From the NCBI GenBank assembly GCA_964454745.1, contig CAYVUI010000018.1:1-45974 (forward strand): a DNA stretch of 45,974 nucleotides, read 5' to 3'. The notes under the pieces were generated by a model. That model did not search any database and was not told the origin of the DNA. It worked only from the letters and a program-made list of their open reading frames with translations. Source of the stretch: CAYVUI01 sp964454745 (GTDB taxonomy: Bacteria > Planctomycetota > Phycisphaerae > Sedimentisphaerales > Anaerohalosphaeraceae). The first letter of the stretch is position 1. Every line of letters begins with the position of its first letter. Both the position numbers and the translations under genes were made by a program. Of the stretch, positions 29,288 through 38,273 are shown piece after piece.

Positions 29288-31393
29288 ATGGAAAACATTC
29301 GCAAAATCAGAAACATTGGAATTTCGGCGCATATTGACTCCGGCAAGACGACCCTCACAGAGCGCATTCTGTTCTATGCCGGCCGTATTCACCGCATGCA
29401 GGAGGTGCATGGGGACAAGGGTGCTGAAAAAGGCGGTGCGACCATGGATTTCATGGAACTCGAACGCGAGCGGGGTATTACGATTACCTCGGCTGCAACA
29501 CAGGTTTCCTGGAAAGATAAGAGCATCAATATCATCGATACGCCGGGTCACGTGGATTTCACTGTAGAAGTCGAGCGTTCCCTGCGTGTTCTCGATGGTG
29601 CGATCATGATCCTCTGCTCGGTTGGCGGTGTGCAGAGCCAGTCGGTTACGGTGGACCAGCAGATGAAACGCTACCGTGTACCGCGTATCGCGTTTATCAA
29701 CAAGATGGACCGCACCGGTGCCGATCCGGACCGTGTACGCAAAGACCTCGTCGAGAAGCTGGGCTTGAATATCGTGCCCATCCAGCTCAATATCGGGGCG
29801 GGTGACGATTTTGAAGGTGTAATCGACCTGGTGAGCATGAAGGTGCTCAGCTTTGATGGTGATGCCGGCGAAAAGGTTTTGGCTTCTGACATTTGTGACA
29901 AATACATGGACATGGCACAGGCGGCACGGGCGGAAATGCTCGATTCGCTGAGTCTTTTCTCTGACGAAATGACCGAGCTGATGCTCGAAGAGATGGAGAT
30001 TCCCGAGGAACTGCTTATCAAGACGATCCGCCAGGCGACGATCAACCGCGACATCGTCCCGATGATGATGGGTTCGGCGTTTAAGAACAAGGGCGTTCAG
30101 CCGCTGATCGACGCGGTCTGCGACTATCTGCCCAGCCCGCTGGACTGCTCGAACTTCGCTCGCGACCACGATAACGAGGGTACGGAAGTGCCGCTCGCTT
30201 CGGGTGATTATGACGCTGCCCCGGTGGCAATGGTCTTTAAGATTACTGATGAAACGTTCGGCCAGCTTTCATACACCCGCGTTTACCAGGGCAAGATCTG
30301 CAAGGGCCAGCACTACCGCAATGCCCGTACCAACCGGATGATGCGTGTGGGCCGAATCGTACGGATGCATGCCAATGACCGTGAAGATGTCCAGGATGCG
30401 GGCCCCGGCGATATCGTCGCACTGCTCGGTGTCGATTGTGCATCGGGTGATACGCTCTGCGGCGACGGCGCCAACTACTCGCTCGAAAGTATCTTTGTGG
30501 CCGATCCGGTGATCAGCCTTTCAGTCACTCCTGCGGATTCCAAGAGCCAGGACCGCATGGGTAAAGCCCTGTCCCGGTTCATGAAAGAAGACCCGACGTT
30601 CCGGGTTTCTTCCGATCCGGAAACCGGTGAGACAATTATTGCCGGCATGGGTGAACTGCACCTGGATGTCTATATCGAGCGGATGCGTCGTGAATACAAG
30701 GCCGAAGTTGTGGTTGGCCAGCCCAATGTATCTTATCGCGAGGCACCCACCCGCGAGGCAAAATACGACTACAAGCACAAAAAGCAGTCCGGTGGTTCCG
30801 GTCAGTACGGTCACGTTGTCGGCCGGATGATCCCGCTGGATGCGGATGCTGAAAGCACATACGAATTTGAAGATAACATCGTTGGCGGCCGTATTCCTTC
30901 CGAATACATCCCCGCGGTGAACAAGGGCTTCCAGGAAGCGATGAAAAAGGGCCCAATCGCAGGCTACGAAATCGTAAACTGCAAGATGTGCCTGGATGAT
31001 GGTTCCTTCCACGCGGTGGACTCGTCCGAAATGGCCTTCCGCATTGCGGGAAGAGATGCCTTTATCGAAGCCTTCCGCAAGGCAAGCCCGTGCCTGCTTG
31101 AGCCGGTGATGAAGGTTGAAGTTGAAATGCCTACAGAGTTTCAGGGCAACGTTGTTGGCGACCTCAATTCCCGCCGCGGTATCATCATGGGTACCGAGGT
31201 CAAGGAGCAGTACACGGTCGTTCAGGCTCATGTTCCGCTGGCCTCGATGTTCGGTTATGCGACGGTTATCCGCGGCCTGACCAAGGGCATGGGAACCTTT
31301 ACCATGGAAATGTCGCATTACGCACGTGTGAGCGGCAAGCTTGCAGAAGACATTATTAACAAGAAGCGTGAAAAAGAATCGCAGAAAGCGTAA
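29288..31393 (+). CDS. fusA: Elongation factor G, spirochaete/planctomycete/mitochondrial-like type
   Basis: 701 residues, a translational GTPase that moves tRNAs and mRNA on the ribosome. G1 is AHIDSGKTTLTERILFY (the usual EF-G has AHIDAGKTT), G2 RERGITITSAAT, G3 DTPGHVDF, G4 NKMDRTGADP. The start of the protein and VEVERSLRVLDGAIMILCSVGGVQSQ strongly resemble mitochondrial EFG1 and the spdEFG1 group described in planctomycetes and spirochaetes. Domains II-V follow (GMGELHLDVYIERMRREY, YDYKHKKQSGGSGQYGHVV, RGIIMG, MFGYATVIRGLTKGMGTFTMEMSHY). GGTAAGAGTTAGAG precedes the ATG. It is not in a str operon with rpsL, rpsG and tuf. Terminator at 31441-31472. Confidence 0.95.
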   Translation: MENIRKIRNIGISAHIDSGKTTLTERILFYAGRIHRMQEVHGDKGAEKGGATMDFMELERERGITITSAATQVSWKDKSINIIDTPGHVDFTVEVERSLRVLDGAIMILCSVGGVQSQSVTVDQQMKRYRVPRIAFINKMDRTGADPDRVRKDLVEKLGLNIVPIQLNIGAGDDFEGVIDLVSMKVLSFDGDAGEKVLASDICDKYMDMAQAARAEMLDSLSLFSDEMTELMLEEMEIPEELLIKTIRQATINRDIVPMMMGSAFKNKGVQPLIDAVCDYLPSPLDCSNFARDHDNEGTEVPLASGDYDAAPVAMVFKITDETFGQLSYTRVYQGKICKGQHYRNARTNRMMRVGRIVRMHANDREDVQDAGPGDIVALLGVDCASGDTLCGDGANYSLESIFVADPVISLSVTPADSKSQDRMGKALSRFMKEDPTFRVSSDPETGETIIAGMGELHLDVYIERMRREYKAEVVVGQPNVSYREAPTREAKYDYKHKKQSGGSGQYGHVVGRMIPLDADAESTYEFEDNIVGGRIPSEYIPAVNKGFQEAMKKGPIAGYEIVNCKMCLDDGSFHAVDSSEMAFRIAGRDAFIEAFRKASPCLLEPVMKVEVEMPTEFQGNVVGDLNSRRGIIMGTEVKEQYTVVQAHVPLASMFGYATVIRGLTKGMGTFTMEMSHYARVSGKLAEDIINKKREKESQKA

Positions 31394-31440
31394 CTTGCAG
31401 CCCGCTGGCGGATTCAGTTCCACGGCGGAATAATATAGAG

Positions 31441-31472
31441 AAGGGGTCAAAGCCCGAAAGCTTTGGCCCCTT
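31441..31472 (+). terminator. Terminator of fusA
   Basis: GGGGTCAAAGC (31443-31453) pairs with GCTTTGGCCCC (31460-31470, one G-U) around CCGAAA, with flanking AA/TT and a short T-rich tail. The UroD-like gene converges from the right, 38 bases further on. Confidence 0.8.
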
Positions 31473-31509
31473 ATTTTATGCGCTGTTGGTATCGGCGTTG
31501 GTGTTGTCT

Positions 31510-32760
31510 CTATTGGCCGCGGAACTTGTTGACTGCTTCGATCATCGCGACTACGTTTTCCACGGGAGCGTTCGCCTGGACATTATGGATCGCGTTAAAC
31601 ACGAATCCGCCGCCTTTGGAGAAGATTTCGCAACGTTCGAGCACTTCCTTCTTCACCTCGTCCGGCGTTCCGAACGGCAGGGTCTTTTGCGTGTCCACGC
31701 CGCCGCCCCAGAAGACGATCCGGTCGCCGAATTTATCCTTTAAGGTCTGAGGTTCCATACCTGCTGCGGAGCATTGTACGGGGTTTAAAATATCAAAACC
31801 GCTGTCGATGAACGGCTCAATAAAATCAATCACCGATCCGCACGAGTGTTTGAACGTCTTCCACGAGGTATTCTCATGGATCCATTTATTTACCTCGGTA
31901 TAATAAGGCTTCCACAGGTTGTTGTAAGTGTCTACCGAGCAGAAAGTGCCGCTTTGCGTACCGAAATCCGTGCCGCACAGGAAAAACAGGTCCACGTTAT
32001 CGCCGACCCGGGCATGAACCTTTGCAAGGTTTTCCAGGGCGTATTCAAGCTGCTTCTCGAAGATTTTGTGCACATAATCCTGTCGAATCGCCGTGGACAT
32101 ATACCATTCCGCGATGTCGCGAATTCCCCTGGGGTGTTTCATAAACGGCCCCGGCACCAGGGCGATATCCCCAAAGCCGGTCCCCGGAAATGTCCCGACG
32201 ACGCCAAGGCCCGTGCCCGCGGCGTTCTTGAAGAGCTTTTCGTAATAATCAAGGCTCGCATCTGAAAACAGGCCAAACTCTTCGAGGTTGTCTGCCGGAT
32301 CGAGCTTATCCTCATCGATCGGCTCCTGCCTGACGATTGTATCAAAAAAGTATCCCGTTTTGGGCATGTGTCCACTGGCCGGGACGCTCATATCCCCCTC
32401 GGGGTAGATGTAGCAGCCTTTGTCGTCCTCGGTGATGTTAAAATCACCGGGAACCAGCAAGTCCTGACCCCACGGAGCCTTCCAGGGCTTCCAGCCGTCG
32501 AGGCCGAAACCGAAGATCGACTTCTCGGGCAAAACGCCAATGGTATCGATCCCGATTACCTCTGCCAGATCCGGTTCCACCTCGCCGAGCATCTGGTAGG
32601 GCTCGTTCACTTTGACCGGCCGGTCTTCGAGTCCGTAATGTTTGCGAAGCTGGCCGATGATATTGACGTGCATCCCGGTCACCGCCGTGCTGCCGAAATC
32701 CACCACCAGCGGTCCGTCTTCATGATTGAGTGTCTTTTGTAACTTCTCTCTTGCGTTCAT
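31510..32760 (-). CDS. UroD-superfamily protein (methyltransferase-like)
   Basis: 416 residues, single UroD/MtaA-type barrel. It starts MNAREKLQKTLNHEDGPLVVDFG, typical of the COG0407-like proteins abundant in planctomycetes and other polysaccharide degraders. The HXC zinc-type motif is kept in FKHSCGSVIDFIEPFIDSGFDILNPVQ; the C-terminal Gly-Cys of MtaA is replaced by a GGGFVFNAIHNVQANAP stretch. It lacks the substrate arginines that would make it a true uroporphyrinogen decarboxylase, as far as can be seen. It is 24 bases after the sugar porter gene on the minus strand, so these are probably one operon, suggesting a role in use of a methylated or modified sugar. Substrate unknown. Confidence 0.83.
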   Translation of the reverse strand: MNAREKLQKTLNHEDGPLVVDFGSTAVTGMHVNIIGQLRKHYGLEDRPVKVNEPYQMLGEVEPDLAEVIGIDTIGVLPEKSIFGFGLDGWKPWKAPWGQDLLVPGDFNITEDDKGCYIYPEGDMSVPASGHMPKTGYFFDTIVRQEPIDEDKLDPADNLEEFGLFSDASLDYYEKLFKNAAGTGLGVVGTFPGTGFGDIALVPGPFMKHPRGIRDIAEWYMSTAIRQDYVHKIFEKQLEYALENLAKVHARVGDNVDLFFLCGTDFGTQSGTFCSVDTYNNLWKPYYTEVNKWIHENTSWKTFKHSCGSVIDFIEPFIDSGFDILNPVQCSAAGMEPQTLKDKFGDRIVFWGGGVDTQKTLPFGTPDEVKKEVLERCEIFSKGGGFVFNAIHNVQANAPVENVVAMIEAVNKFRGQ

Positions 32761-32784
32761 TTTCTTACCTTTACTGCCTATTTT

Positions 32785-34167
32785 CTACTTTGATTCCAGC
32801 CAGCTCTTCTCGATCTGTTCGAGTGTTTTGCCCTTGGTTTCCGGCACTTTATAAATCACAAACCACACCATGATCCCGCAGAATACGGCATACAGCAAAA
32901 ACGGGAATCCGTGATGGAATTTATCGATCAGCCACTTGTTTTCATCCATCATGGGGAAGGTCTGGGAGATGATAAAGTTCGCAATCCACAGGCAGAAAGT
33001 TGCCAGGCCCAGGGCTCGTCCGCGGATCTTCGTGGGGAAGATTTCCGAAAGGATGACCCAGACTACCGGCCCGACCGACAGGGCGAAACAAGCGATATAG
33101 CCGACAATAAAGATCAACAGCCACGCATTCATCTGCTGGAAATATGACGCCAGACCCAGTGCCAAAAGCGAAATGCCCATACCCAGTGAACCGATGATCA
33201 TCAGCGGCTTTCGGCCCACCTTGTCTACCGTCCAGATCGCGATGACCGTAAAGCCAAGGTTAAACGCCCCGATCACAATCGTCTGCAGCAGGGCGGCATC
33301 GATATTCGAGCCCGCAACGGATTTGAAAATTTCCGGGGCATAGTACAGGAAAACGTTAATCCCCGTGATCTGCTGGAATACCGCCAGGAAGATGCCGATA
33401 ACAAGGGCCGGTCGAAAGGCCTTGTCGAACAGTTCGCTGAATGTGCCTTTTTCCTGCTGGATAATACCCTCGATTTCCTGCATTTCTATTTCGGCCTGCT
33501 GTGTTCCCTGGGCCTTTTCGAGGACGGCAAACGCCTTGTCACGGAATTTATTCTCAACCAGCCAGCGGGGGCTCTCCGGGACGAAAAACAAGAGAACCAG
33601 CAGCAGAATCGCCGGAATGGACTCCGAACCGAACATCCATCGCCAACCGATATCTATATTCCAGGCCTCGTCACCGGCTCCAGCGATAAAAAAGTTTACG
33701 AAATAAACCACCAGCATCCCGGTTACAATGGCGAACTGGTTCACCGAGACCATTCGCCCGCGTATCCGGGCTGGTGATATCTCCGCGATATACATCGGGC
33801 TGGTCATCGAGGCAGCCCCCACGCCAAATCCTCCGATAATGCGGAAAATGATAAACGTTGTGAGCGTTTTGGGCACCGCGGTGCCAATCGCTGAAATCAG
33901 GAACATGATCGCCGACAGGATCAATGTGTTTCGCCGGCCGAATTTGTCGCTCATGTACCCGGCGATCAACACTCCCACTACGCAGCCGATCAGGGCACAC
34001 GATGCGGCCCAGCCTTTCATCGTGGAAGTAAGGTCGAAATGCGTCTGCAAAAAGCCGATTGCCCCGCTGATTACCGCGGTATCATAGCCGAAAAGCAGGC
34101 CGCCTAAAGCCGCCACAAGCGTAATGCAAACAACAAAAAGCAGATTGCCCGATTCATTTTTCGCCAT
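32785..34167 (-). CDS. MFS sugar porter
   Basis: 460 residues with twelve hydrophobic segments. Sugar-porter signatures are clear: GGLLFGYDTAVISGA in helix 1, SDKFGRRNTLI in loop 2-3, PESPRWLVENK after helix 6, FQQITGINVFLYYAP in helix 7, DKVGRKPLM in loop 8-9 and PETKGKTLEQIE at the C-terminus. The family (XylE, GLUT-like) takes up hexoses or pentoses, often by proton symport. AGGTGAT precedes the ATG. It is followed by the UroD-like gene and preceded by a promoter at 34277-34306, so it is the first gene of its own transcript within the larger minus-strand block. Confidence 0.93.
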   Translation of the reverse strand: MAKNESGNLLFVVCITLVAALGGLLFGYDTAVISGAIGFLQTHFDLTSTMKGWAASCALIGCVVGVLIAGYMSDKFGRRNTLILSAIMFLISAIGTAVPKTLTTFIIFRIIGGFGVGAASMTSPMYIAEISPARIRGRMVSVNQFAIVTGMLVVYFVNFFIAGAGDEAWNIDIGWRWMFGSESIPAILLLVLLFFVPESPRWLVENKFRDKAFAVLEKAQGTQQAEIEMQEIEGIIQQEKGTFSELFDKAFRPALVIGIFLAVFQQITGINVFLYYAPEIFKSVAGSNIDAALLQTIVIGAFNLGFTVIAIWTVDKVGRKPLMIIGSLGMGISLLALGLASYFQQMNAWLLIFIVGYIACFALSVGPVVWVILSEIFPTKIRGRALGLATFCLWIANFIISQTFPMMDENKWLIDKFHHGFPFLLYAVFCGIMVWFVIYKVPETKGKTLEQIEKSWLESK

Positions 34168-34214
34168 GGGATCACCTTTGTATTTAATAGATATCGTTTA
34201 TACCGCATTCCAGC

Positions 34215-34236
34215 CGACCGGTATGGAAACCGGCCG
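34215..34236 (-). repeat. Hairpin in the sugar-porter leader
   Basis: CGACCGGT (34215-34222) and ACCGGCCG (34229-34236) pair with one G-U around six bases, in the ~100-nt leader of the sugar porter mRNA. No U-tract follows on the minus strand. Possible regulatory hairpin or operator. Confidence 0.35.
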
Positions 34237-34276
34237 AAATCTGCCTTTTTCAGTCCGTGTAGGTTAACGGATTACG

Positions 34277-34306
34277 ATATTATGCAGGAATTGACAGGGG
34301 ATGCAA
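34277..34306 (-). promoter_or_regulatory. Promoter of the sugar porter-UroD operon
   Basis: Minus strand TTGCAT (34306-34301), 18 bases, TAATAT (34282-34277). It lies in the 200-bp gap after the PPC-domain gene. Confidence 0.5.
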
Positions 34307-34367
34307 GAAAAAATTTCCGCAGACTCTTCCCATGGCGAAAATGAGATCAATCGTCAACCGGAAATAC

Positions 34368-36812
34368 TCAGGAGTCCGCGGCAATGACCTCAACGGGGAT
34401 TGCCGGCAGGCTGCCGATATACATCTTTCGCACCGGTTTGCCCTCGCGTTTGATTTCCCGGTAGAGATTTACGATCAGATTTTCATGCAGTGTCTCGCTG
34501 ACCTGGCCGCTGCTTTTTACCTGGAAACTAAGCCGATTTTTCTGGATATCGACATCCTCGAGGGTCATCCCGGCAGGGGCATCACTGATTTCAAAGGCGA
34601 CATCCTTAAACACCAGCGGTTTACTGGCTTGCATGACCACTTTTGCAGTACCGTCCGGCTTGATGCGAAGCGGTCCCTCATTGGCCAGCGTTAGCGAAGG
34701 AGGTCGCCATCGTGGCTTGTGGACCTTGACCATCAGTTTCTCACGGGGGACCAGGTGGCGATACAAAAACGCCTGCATGATATCCTCGGCAGGTACGGCC
34801 TGGCGGCGAACAACCTTGTCTTCGATCTTGGCGATTCCTTCCAGCTTCAGTTCCATCGGTTTTGAGGACGCGTTCCAGGGGGCAGTCAGTGTCATTCGCA
34901 TGCGGCTTGTCCCGGCTGGAATGGTCGATCCACTCAGGGAAAAACCCTTGGGCGCGTCTTTTAAGCGTACCAGGATTTTGCCGTCAAATCCGTCTTTACG
35001 AAGGACGTGCACGCAGAAATCCGACTGGGATCCGGCAATTACATTCAGGCTCGCCGGGACGACCCGAAGCTCAAAGTCACCCACGGCTTCGCGCAGTTCA
35101 AGGCGATAGGCAAAATCCTCTCCACCGTGGCGCTGGGTTTCGCTTACGGATACATAATAGGTGCCATCCGCGGGAATCTCGGCAGTGACATACGAATCCG
35201 CATGATGGGTCACAAGACCGGTAGAGTCTTTATGCAGGAATTTGTCCATCTCGACATAGTCATCATTCCAGGCGATCAGTTCCTGTTTGGCGTTATAAAT
35301 GCGGACCAGGGAATCCATCGGCGAATTGACCCGACGGGCGAAGATTTCCGCGGCAATTGTCATGCCTTTTTTGCACTCCACTGCGTAGACATCTTCATCG
35401 CCGTCCGTTTCAATCCGGCCGTCTATTACGGCTCCAAGTTCGACGGTCTGTGCCTTTTTAAAGCTGTTATTCGCCGATTTTTCCGCGATAGAAGGGCTGT
35501 TCAGTACTGCACATGCTACTTTGCCCGCAGCACCGGTCTCGCTGATCGATAATGGAAGTATTCCGCTTAATACGCCGGCTTGAACGGCCTGAACCTGCAC
35601 GGTGTTCTTTTTCAGGTTCCAGCCTTTCGCGTGGAGCTGGCCGCTTTTGCCTGCTGTGACGCCCAGCGGGTATACGCTTTTGACAAACGGCACTTCACCT
35701 ACACGTACCCGGTAGACAAAATCCTCCCGGCCGCGGAAGATGGAATCACGGATTTCTACCTCGTATTCCCCGTCTTTGGGAATCGTAAAGCACAGCGCCG
35801 GATCGGGATCAAAACGGAAATCATCTGCGTAGATAAGCTCATTGCCCTTGTCGTCATAAACCGCCGTTACCGCCTGAAACCAGCCGGGAACCGCGTCTGC
35901 CAGGTAGGGCACCAGTGACCGGGCTTCCACATCCACGACTACGTTCTGTCCCTTTTGGGCTGTAAAGCGAAACCGGTCCGTGTCGCCCGGATAGATTTGC
36001 CCATTGAATACGGCCGGTAAATCGACCGGTTTATCGTTCAGTTTTTTTCGGATATTCGGCAGGGATTCAAACGCGGATTTATCATTGGGTTCCAGCTCGT
36101 AAATTTCGCCATCGGTACCTACCTGAAAAACAATCGGATTCGACAGTTGGGTTTGCGATTCCAGCCGGAGTTCATAGAAGCCCGGCTTTGCGTTTTTGTC
36201 AATGGTTACACGCAGGACAGCAATCTGGGCAATCTGCTGATTGATCTGCTGCTTTGAGCGGTCCGGGAAAAATACATGTCGAATGTGAGCGAGCTGACGC
36301 AAACTGCTTGATTCAATGTCTACCAACAGGGGATGGTGCCAGATCGAAACTCTCTTTTTCAATTCTTCCCGGATACGGTCCCGAAAATCAGGCTCTTTCT
36401 TCGCCTCCTCTTCTTTTGCTTTGTCCTGGGAGCTTTGCGTCTTTTTCTTCGCAGCTTCTCTTTTCTTTGCCTCGATTGACTGGGCCCTGTCGGGAGGTCT
36501 TTGGCCGATCTCGATCAGCCGCTGGTCCCGGACTTCCTTCATCTTTTCGGTCAGGGCTTGTCGGTCTTCCTGCTGGAGATTTCGCATGGGACGGACGAAA
36601 TTGATGACCTCAGCTTTAATCCCGTCACCGGTAAAATGGACATTTTTCGCCCCGAAGAGATTCTGTCCGCCGACGAGCACGTCAAAGGTAGTTCCCTGCT
36701 GGCCGCCCGCTGGGTATGCGTAGCCGATATGCGGCTCGTTTTTGTCATCCGCCTGAAGAGTTCCTGCGAAAAGAACCAGCAGTATACATCCGAGAAACCA
36801 TTGCGTTTTCAT
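34368..36812 (-). CDS. Secreted PPC-domain (pre-peptidase C-terminal-like) surface protein
   Basis: 814 residues from the ATG at 36812 (GGGAG seven bases upstream). A signal peptide (MKTQWFLGCILLVLFAGTLQA) is followed by an IPT/TIG-like strand region (PHIGYAYPAGGQQGTTFDVLVGGQNL). Residues ~75-140 form a highly charged Lys/Glu/Arg/Gln low-complexity segment, probably a helix or coiled coil. The rest is beta-rich and has at least two PPC-type units: YPGDTDRFRFTAQKGQNVVVDVEA...YEVEIRD, and DEDVYAVECKKGMTIAAEIF...YYVSVSETQRHGGEDFAYRLEL. Planctomycetes carry many such proteins next to DUF1501/DUF1553 genes, as here. Probably cell-surface; role unknown. It ends the three-gene cluster from 39881. 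Confidence 0.85.
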   Translation of the reverse strand: MKTQWFLGCILLVLFAGTLQADDKNEPHIGYAYPAGGQQGTTFDVLVGGQNLFGAKNVHFTGDGIKAEVINFVRPMRNLQQEDRQALTEKMKEVRDQRLIEIGQRPPDRAQSIEAKKREAAKKKTQSSQDKAKEEEAKKEPDFRDRIREELKKRVSIWHHPLLVDIESSSLRQLAHIRHVFFPDRSKQQINQQIAQIAVLRVTIDKNAKPGFYELRLESQTQLSNPIVFQVGTDGEIYELEPNDKSAFESLPNIRKKLNDKPVDLPAVFNGQIYPGDTDRFRFTAQKGQNVVVDVEARSLVPYLADAVPGWFQAVTAVYDDKGNELIYADDFRFDPDPALCFTIPKDGEYEVEIRDSIFRGREDFVYRVRVGEVPFVKSVYPLGVTAGKSGQLHAKGWNLKKNTVQVQAVQAGVLSGILPLSISETGAAGKVACAVLNSPSIAEKSANNSFKKAQTVELGAVIDGRIETDGDEDVYAVECKKGMTIAAEIFARRVNSPMDSLVRIYNAKQELIAWNDDYVEMDKFLHKDSTGLVTHHADSYVTAEIPADGTYYVSVSETQRHGGEDFAYRLELREAVGDFELRVVPASLNVIAGSQSDFCVHVLRKDGFDGKILVRLKDAPKGFSLSGSTIPAGTSRMRMTLTAPWNASSKPMELKLEGIAKIEDKVVRRQAVPAEDIMQAFLYRHLVPREKLMVKVHKPRWRPPSLTLANEGPLRIKPDGTAKVVMQASKPLVFKDVAFEISDAPAGMTLEDVDIQKNRLSFQVKSSGQVSETLHENLIVNLYREIKREGKPVRKMYIGSLPAIPVEVIAADS

Positions 36813-36851
36813 ATTCATACTCCCGTGCAAATCCGGGCCTTGCCCGGCTGA

Positions 36852-38213
36852 TTACATGATCTCGTATAGTCTTCCCTCGCCCTCTTTTGACTTGGGCATT
36901 ACCGTTACATCCAGGCCGCGTTCATTGGGCAGCTTGCCGTCCGGATTGATCCCCAAAAGCTCGTACATACTCCCGAGCAAATCCTCGGGGTAGACCGGCC
37001 GGTCTTTTACTTCCGTCGCTGTTTCGTTTGATGCGCCTACGACCGTTCCGCCCTTAAAGCCGCCGCCTGCGACTACACTGCTAAAGCATCGTCCATAGTG
37101 TGAGCGTCCGCCGTTCCACGGCGCATTCCACTGCACCTTGGGCCCCCGGCCGAATTCTCCGCCCCACCAGACAATGGTGCTGTCCAAAAGTCCCCGCTCG
37201 GACAGATCGGCCAGCAAAGCCGACATCCCCTGGTCGAGCTCGGGCAGTTTGCGTTCCATGATCTCGAAATGCTGCTTGTGCGTGTCCCATCCCTTGTAAT
37301 TGATCGTCACATACGGCACGCCGTGTTCGACCAGCCGCCGGGCGGTCAGGCATGACTGTCCAAATGTATTTCGCCCGTACTTCTCGCGCATTTCCGGGCC
37401 CTCACTGGAAAGGTCGAACAGGGCTTTTGCCTCGCCGAACATCAGCGCGTATGCCTTTTCCTCGTTATCATCCATTTTCTCGAATGTTTCATCTCCCTGC
37501 ATCGCGTTACCGAGGCTGTCGAGCTTTCGCAGCAGTTTTCGCCGCTCCATTTGCCGCTCGTCTGAGATTCCCTGGGCGACGATTCCTTCCACGACGAACG
37601 GATTTTTATTCGGATCGCCACCGGTTGCGAAAGGTTTGAACTTCGGGCCCAGGAAACCTGCTTCCGAAAATCGGCCCTGCGGCTCAGTTAAAACGATATA
37701 TGGGGGCACGGCTCCCTTGTAGCCGCCCGCATAGCCTTTGAACGTCGATACGACTGCCCCTGCGCATGGGTACACGAGCCGCCCCGGATCATGGCCGGTC
37801 TGTGTACGGTAGGACGCTGTTTCGTGGGCGTTGATCCCATGTGTCATGCTTCGGATAATGGCGTACTTGTCTGCCTGCTGGGCAAGGAGAGGCAGCTTGG
37901 AACCAAGTACAATGCCGTCTACATTAGTCTTGATGGTTTCGTTCAGCGGTCCGGTATAGTCGTAACCCGCGTCGGGTTTCGGGTCAAAGGTGTCGATATG
38001 ACTCGGTCCGCCCCACATCCAGATCTGGATCACGGCTTTTGCCCTGCCTTTGCCGGACAGGGGGGGGCGTGTCTTTGCAAGGGAAGCCTTTGCAGAATCT
38101 TCATTTGCCGCAAGAATCCGTCCCGGTCCGAGGATTGTAAGCCCGGCTGCCGTCAATGCCCCGTTTCGGATCAATTCTCTTCGATTCAAACCGCTGTTTA
38201 TTCGCTTTTTCAT
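36852..38213 (-). CDS. Tat-exported DUF1501 (sulfatase-like fold) protein
   Basis: 453 residues. The ATG at 38213 is preceded by GGAAA; an in-frame TTG at 38273 directly follows the previous stop. The N-terminus LNRRELIRNGALTAAGLTIL is a twin-arginine signal. DUF1501 proteins share the alkaline-phosphatase/sulfatase superfamily fold; visible motifs are IQIWMWGGPSHIDTFDPKPD, HGINAHETASYRTQTG, GVPYVTINYKGWDTHKQHFEIM, STIVWWGGEFGRGPKVQWN and GRSHYGRCFSSVVAGGGFKGG. The biochemical function of the family is not established. It sits between the DUF1553 and PPC genes in the standard planctomycete arrangement, 39 bases from the PPC start. Confidence 0.93.
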   Translation of the reverse strand: MKKRINSGLNRRELIRNGALTAAGLTILGPGRILAANEDSAKASLAKTRPPLSGKGRAKAVIQIWMWGGPSHIDTFDPKPDAGYDYTGPLNETIKTNVDGIVLGSKLPLLAQQADKYAIIRSMTHGINAHETASYRTQTGHDPGRLVYPCAGAVVSTFKGYAGGYKGAVPPYIVLTEPQGRFSEAGFLGPKFKPFATGGDPNKNPFVVEGIVAQGISDERQMERRKLLRKLDSLGNAMQGDETFEKMDDNEEKAYALMFGEAKALFDLSSEGPEMREKYGRNTFGQSCLTARRLVEHGVPYVTINYKGWDTHKQHFEIMERKLPELDQGMSALLADLSERGLLDSTIVWWGGEFGRGPKVQWNAPWNGGRSHYGRCFSSVVAGGGFKGGTVVGASNETATEVKDRPVYPEDLLGSMYELLGINPDGKLPNERGLDVTVMPKSKEGEGRLYEIM

Positions 38214-38273
38214 CTTGGGTTTCCTTACAAGAGTTGTCAAACTCTTTTTCGGTATATCCTGATATCGGCCCAA

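Noticed and set aside
29279..30169. Minus-strand open frame of 296 codons opposite fusA
   Set aside because: Antisense to a highly conserved EF-G coding region; composition is His/Arg-rich as expected of a shadow frame.
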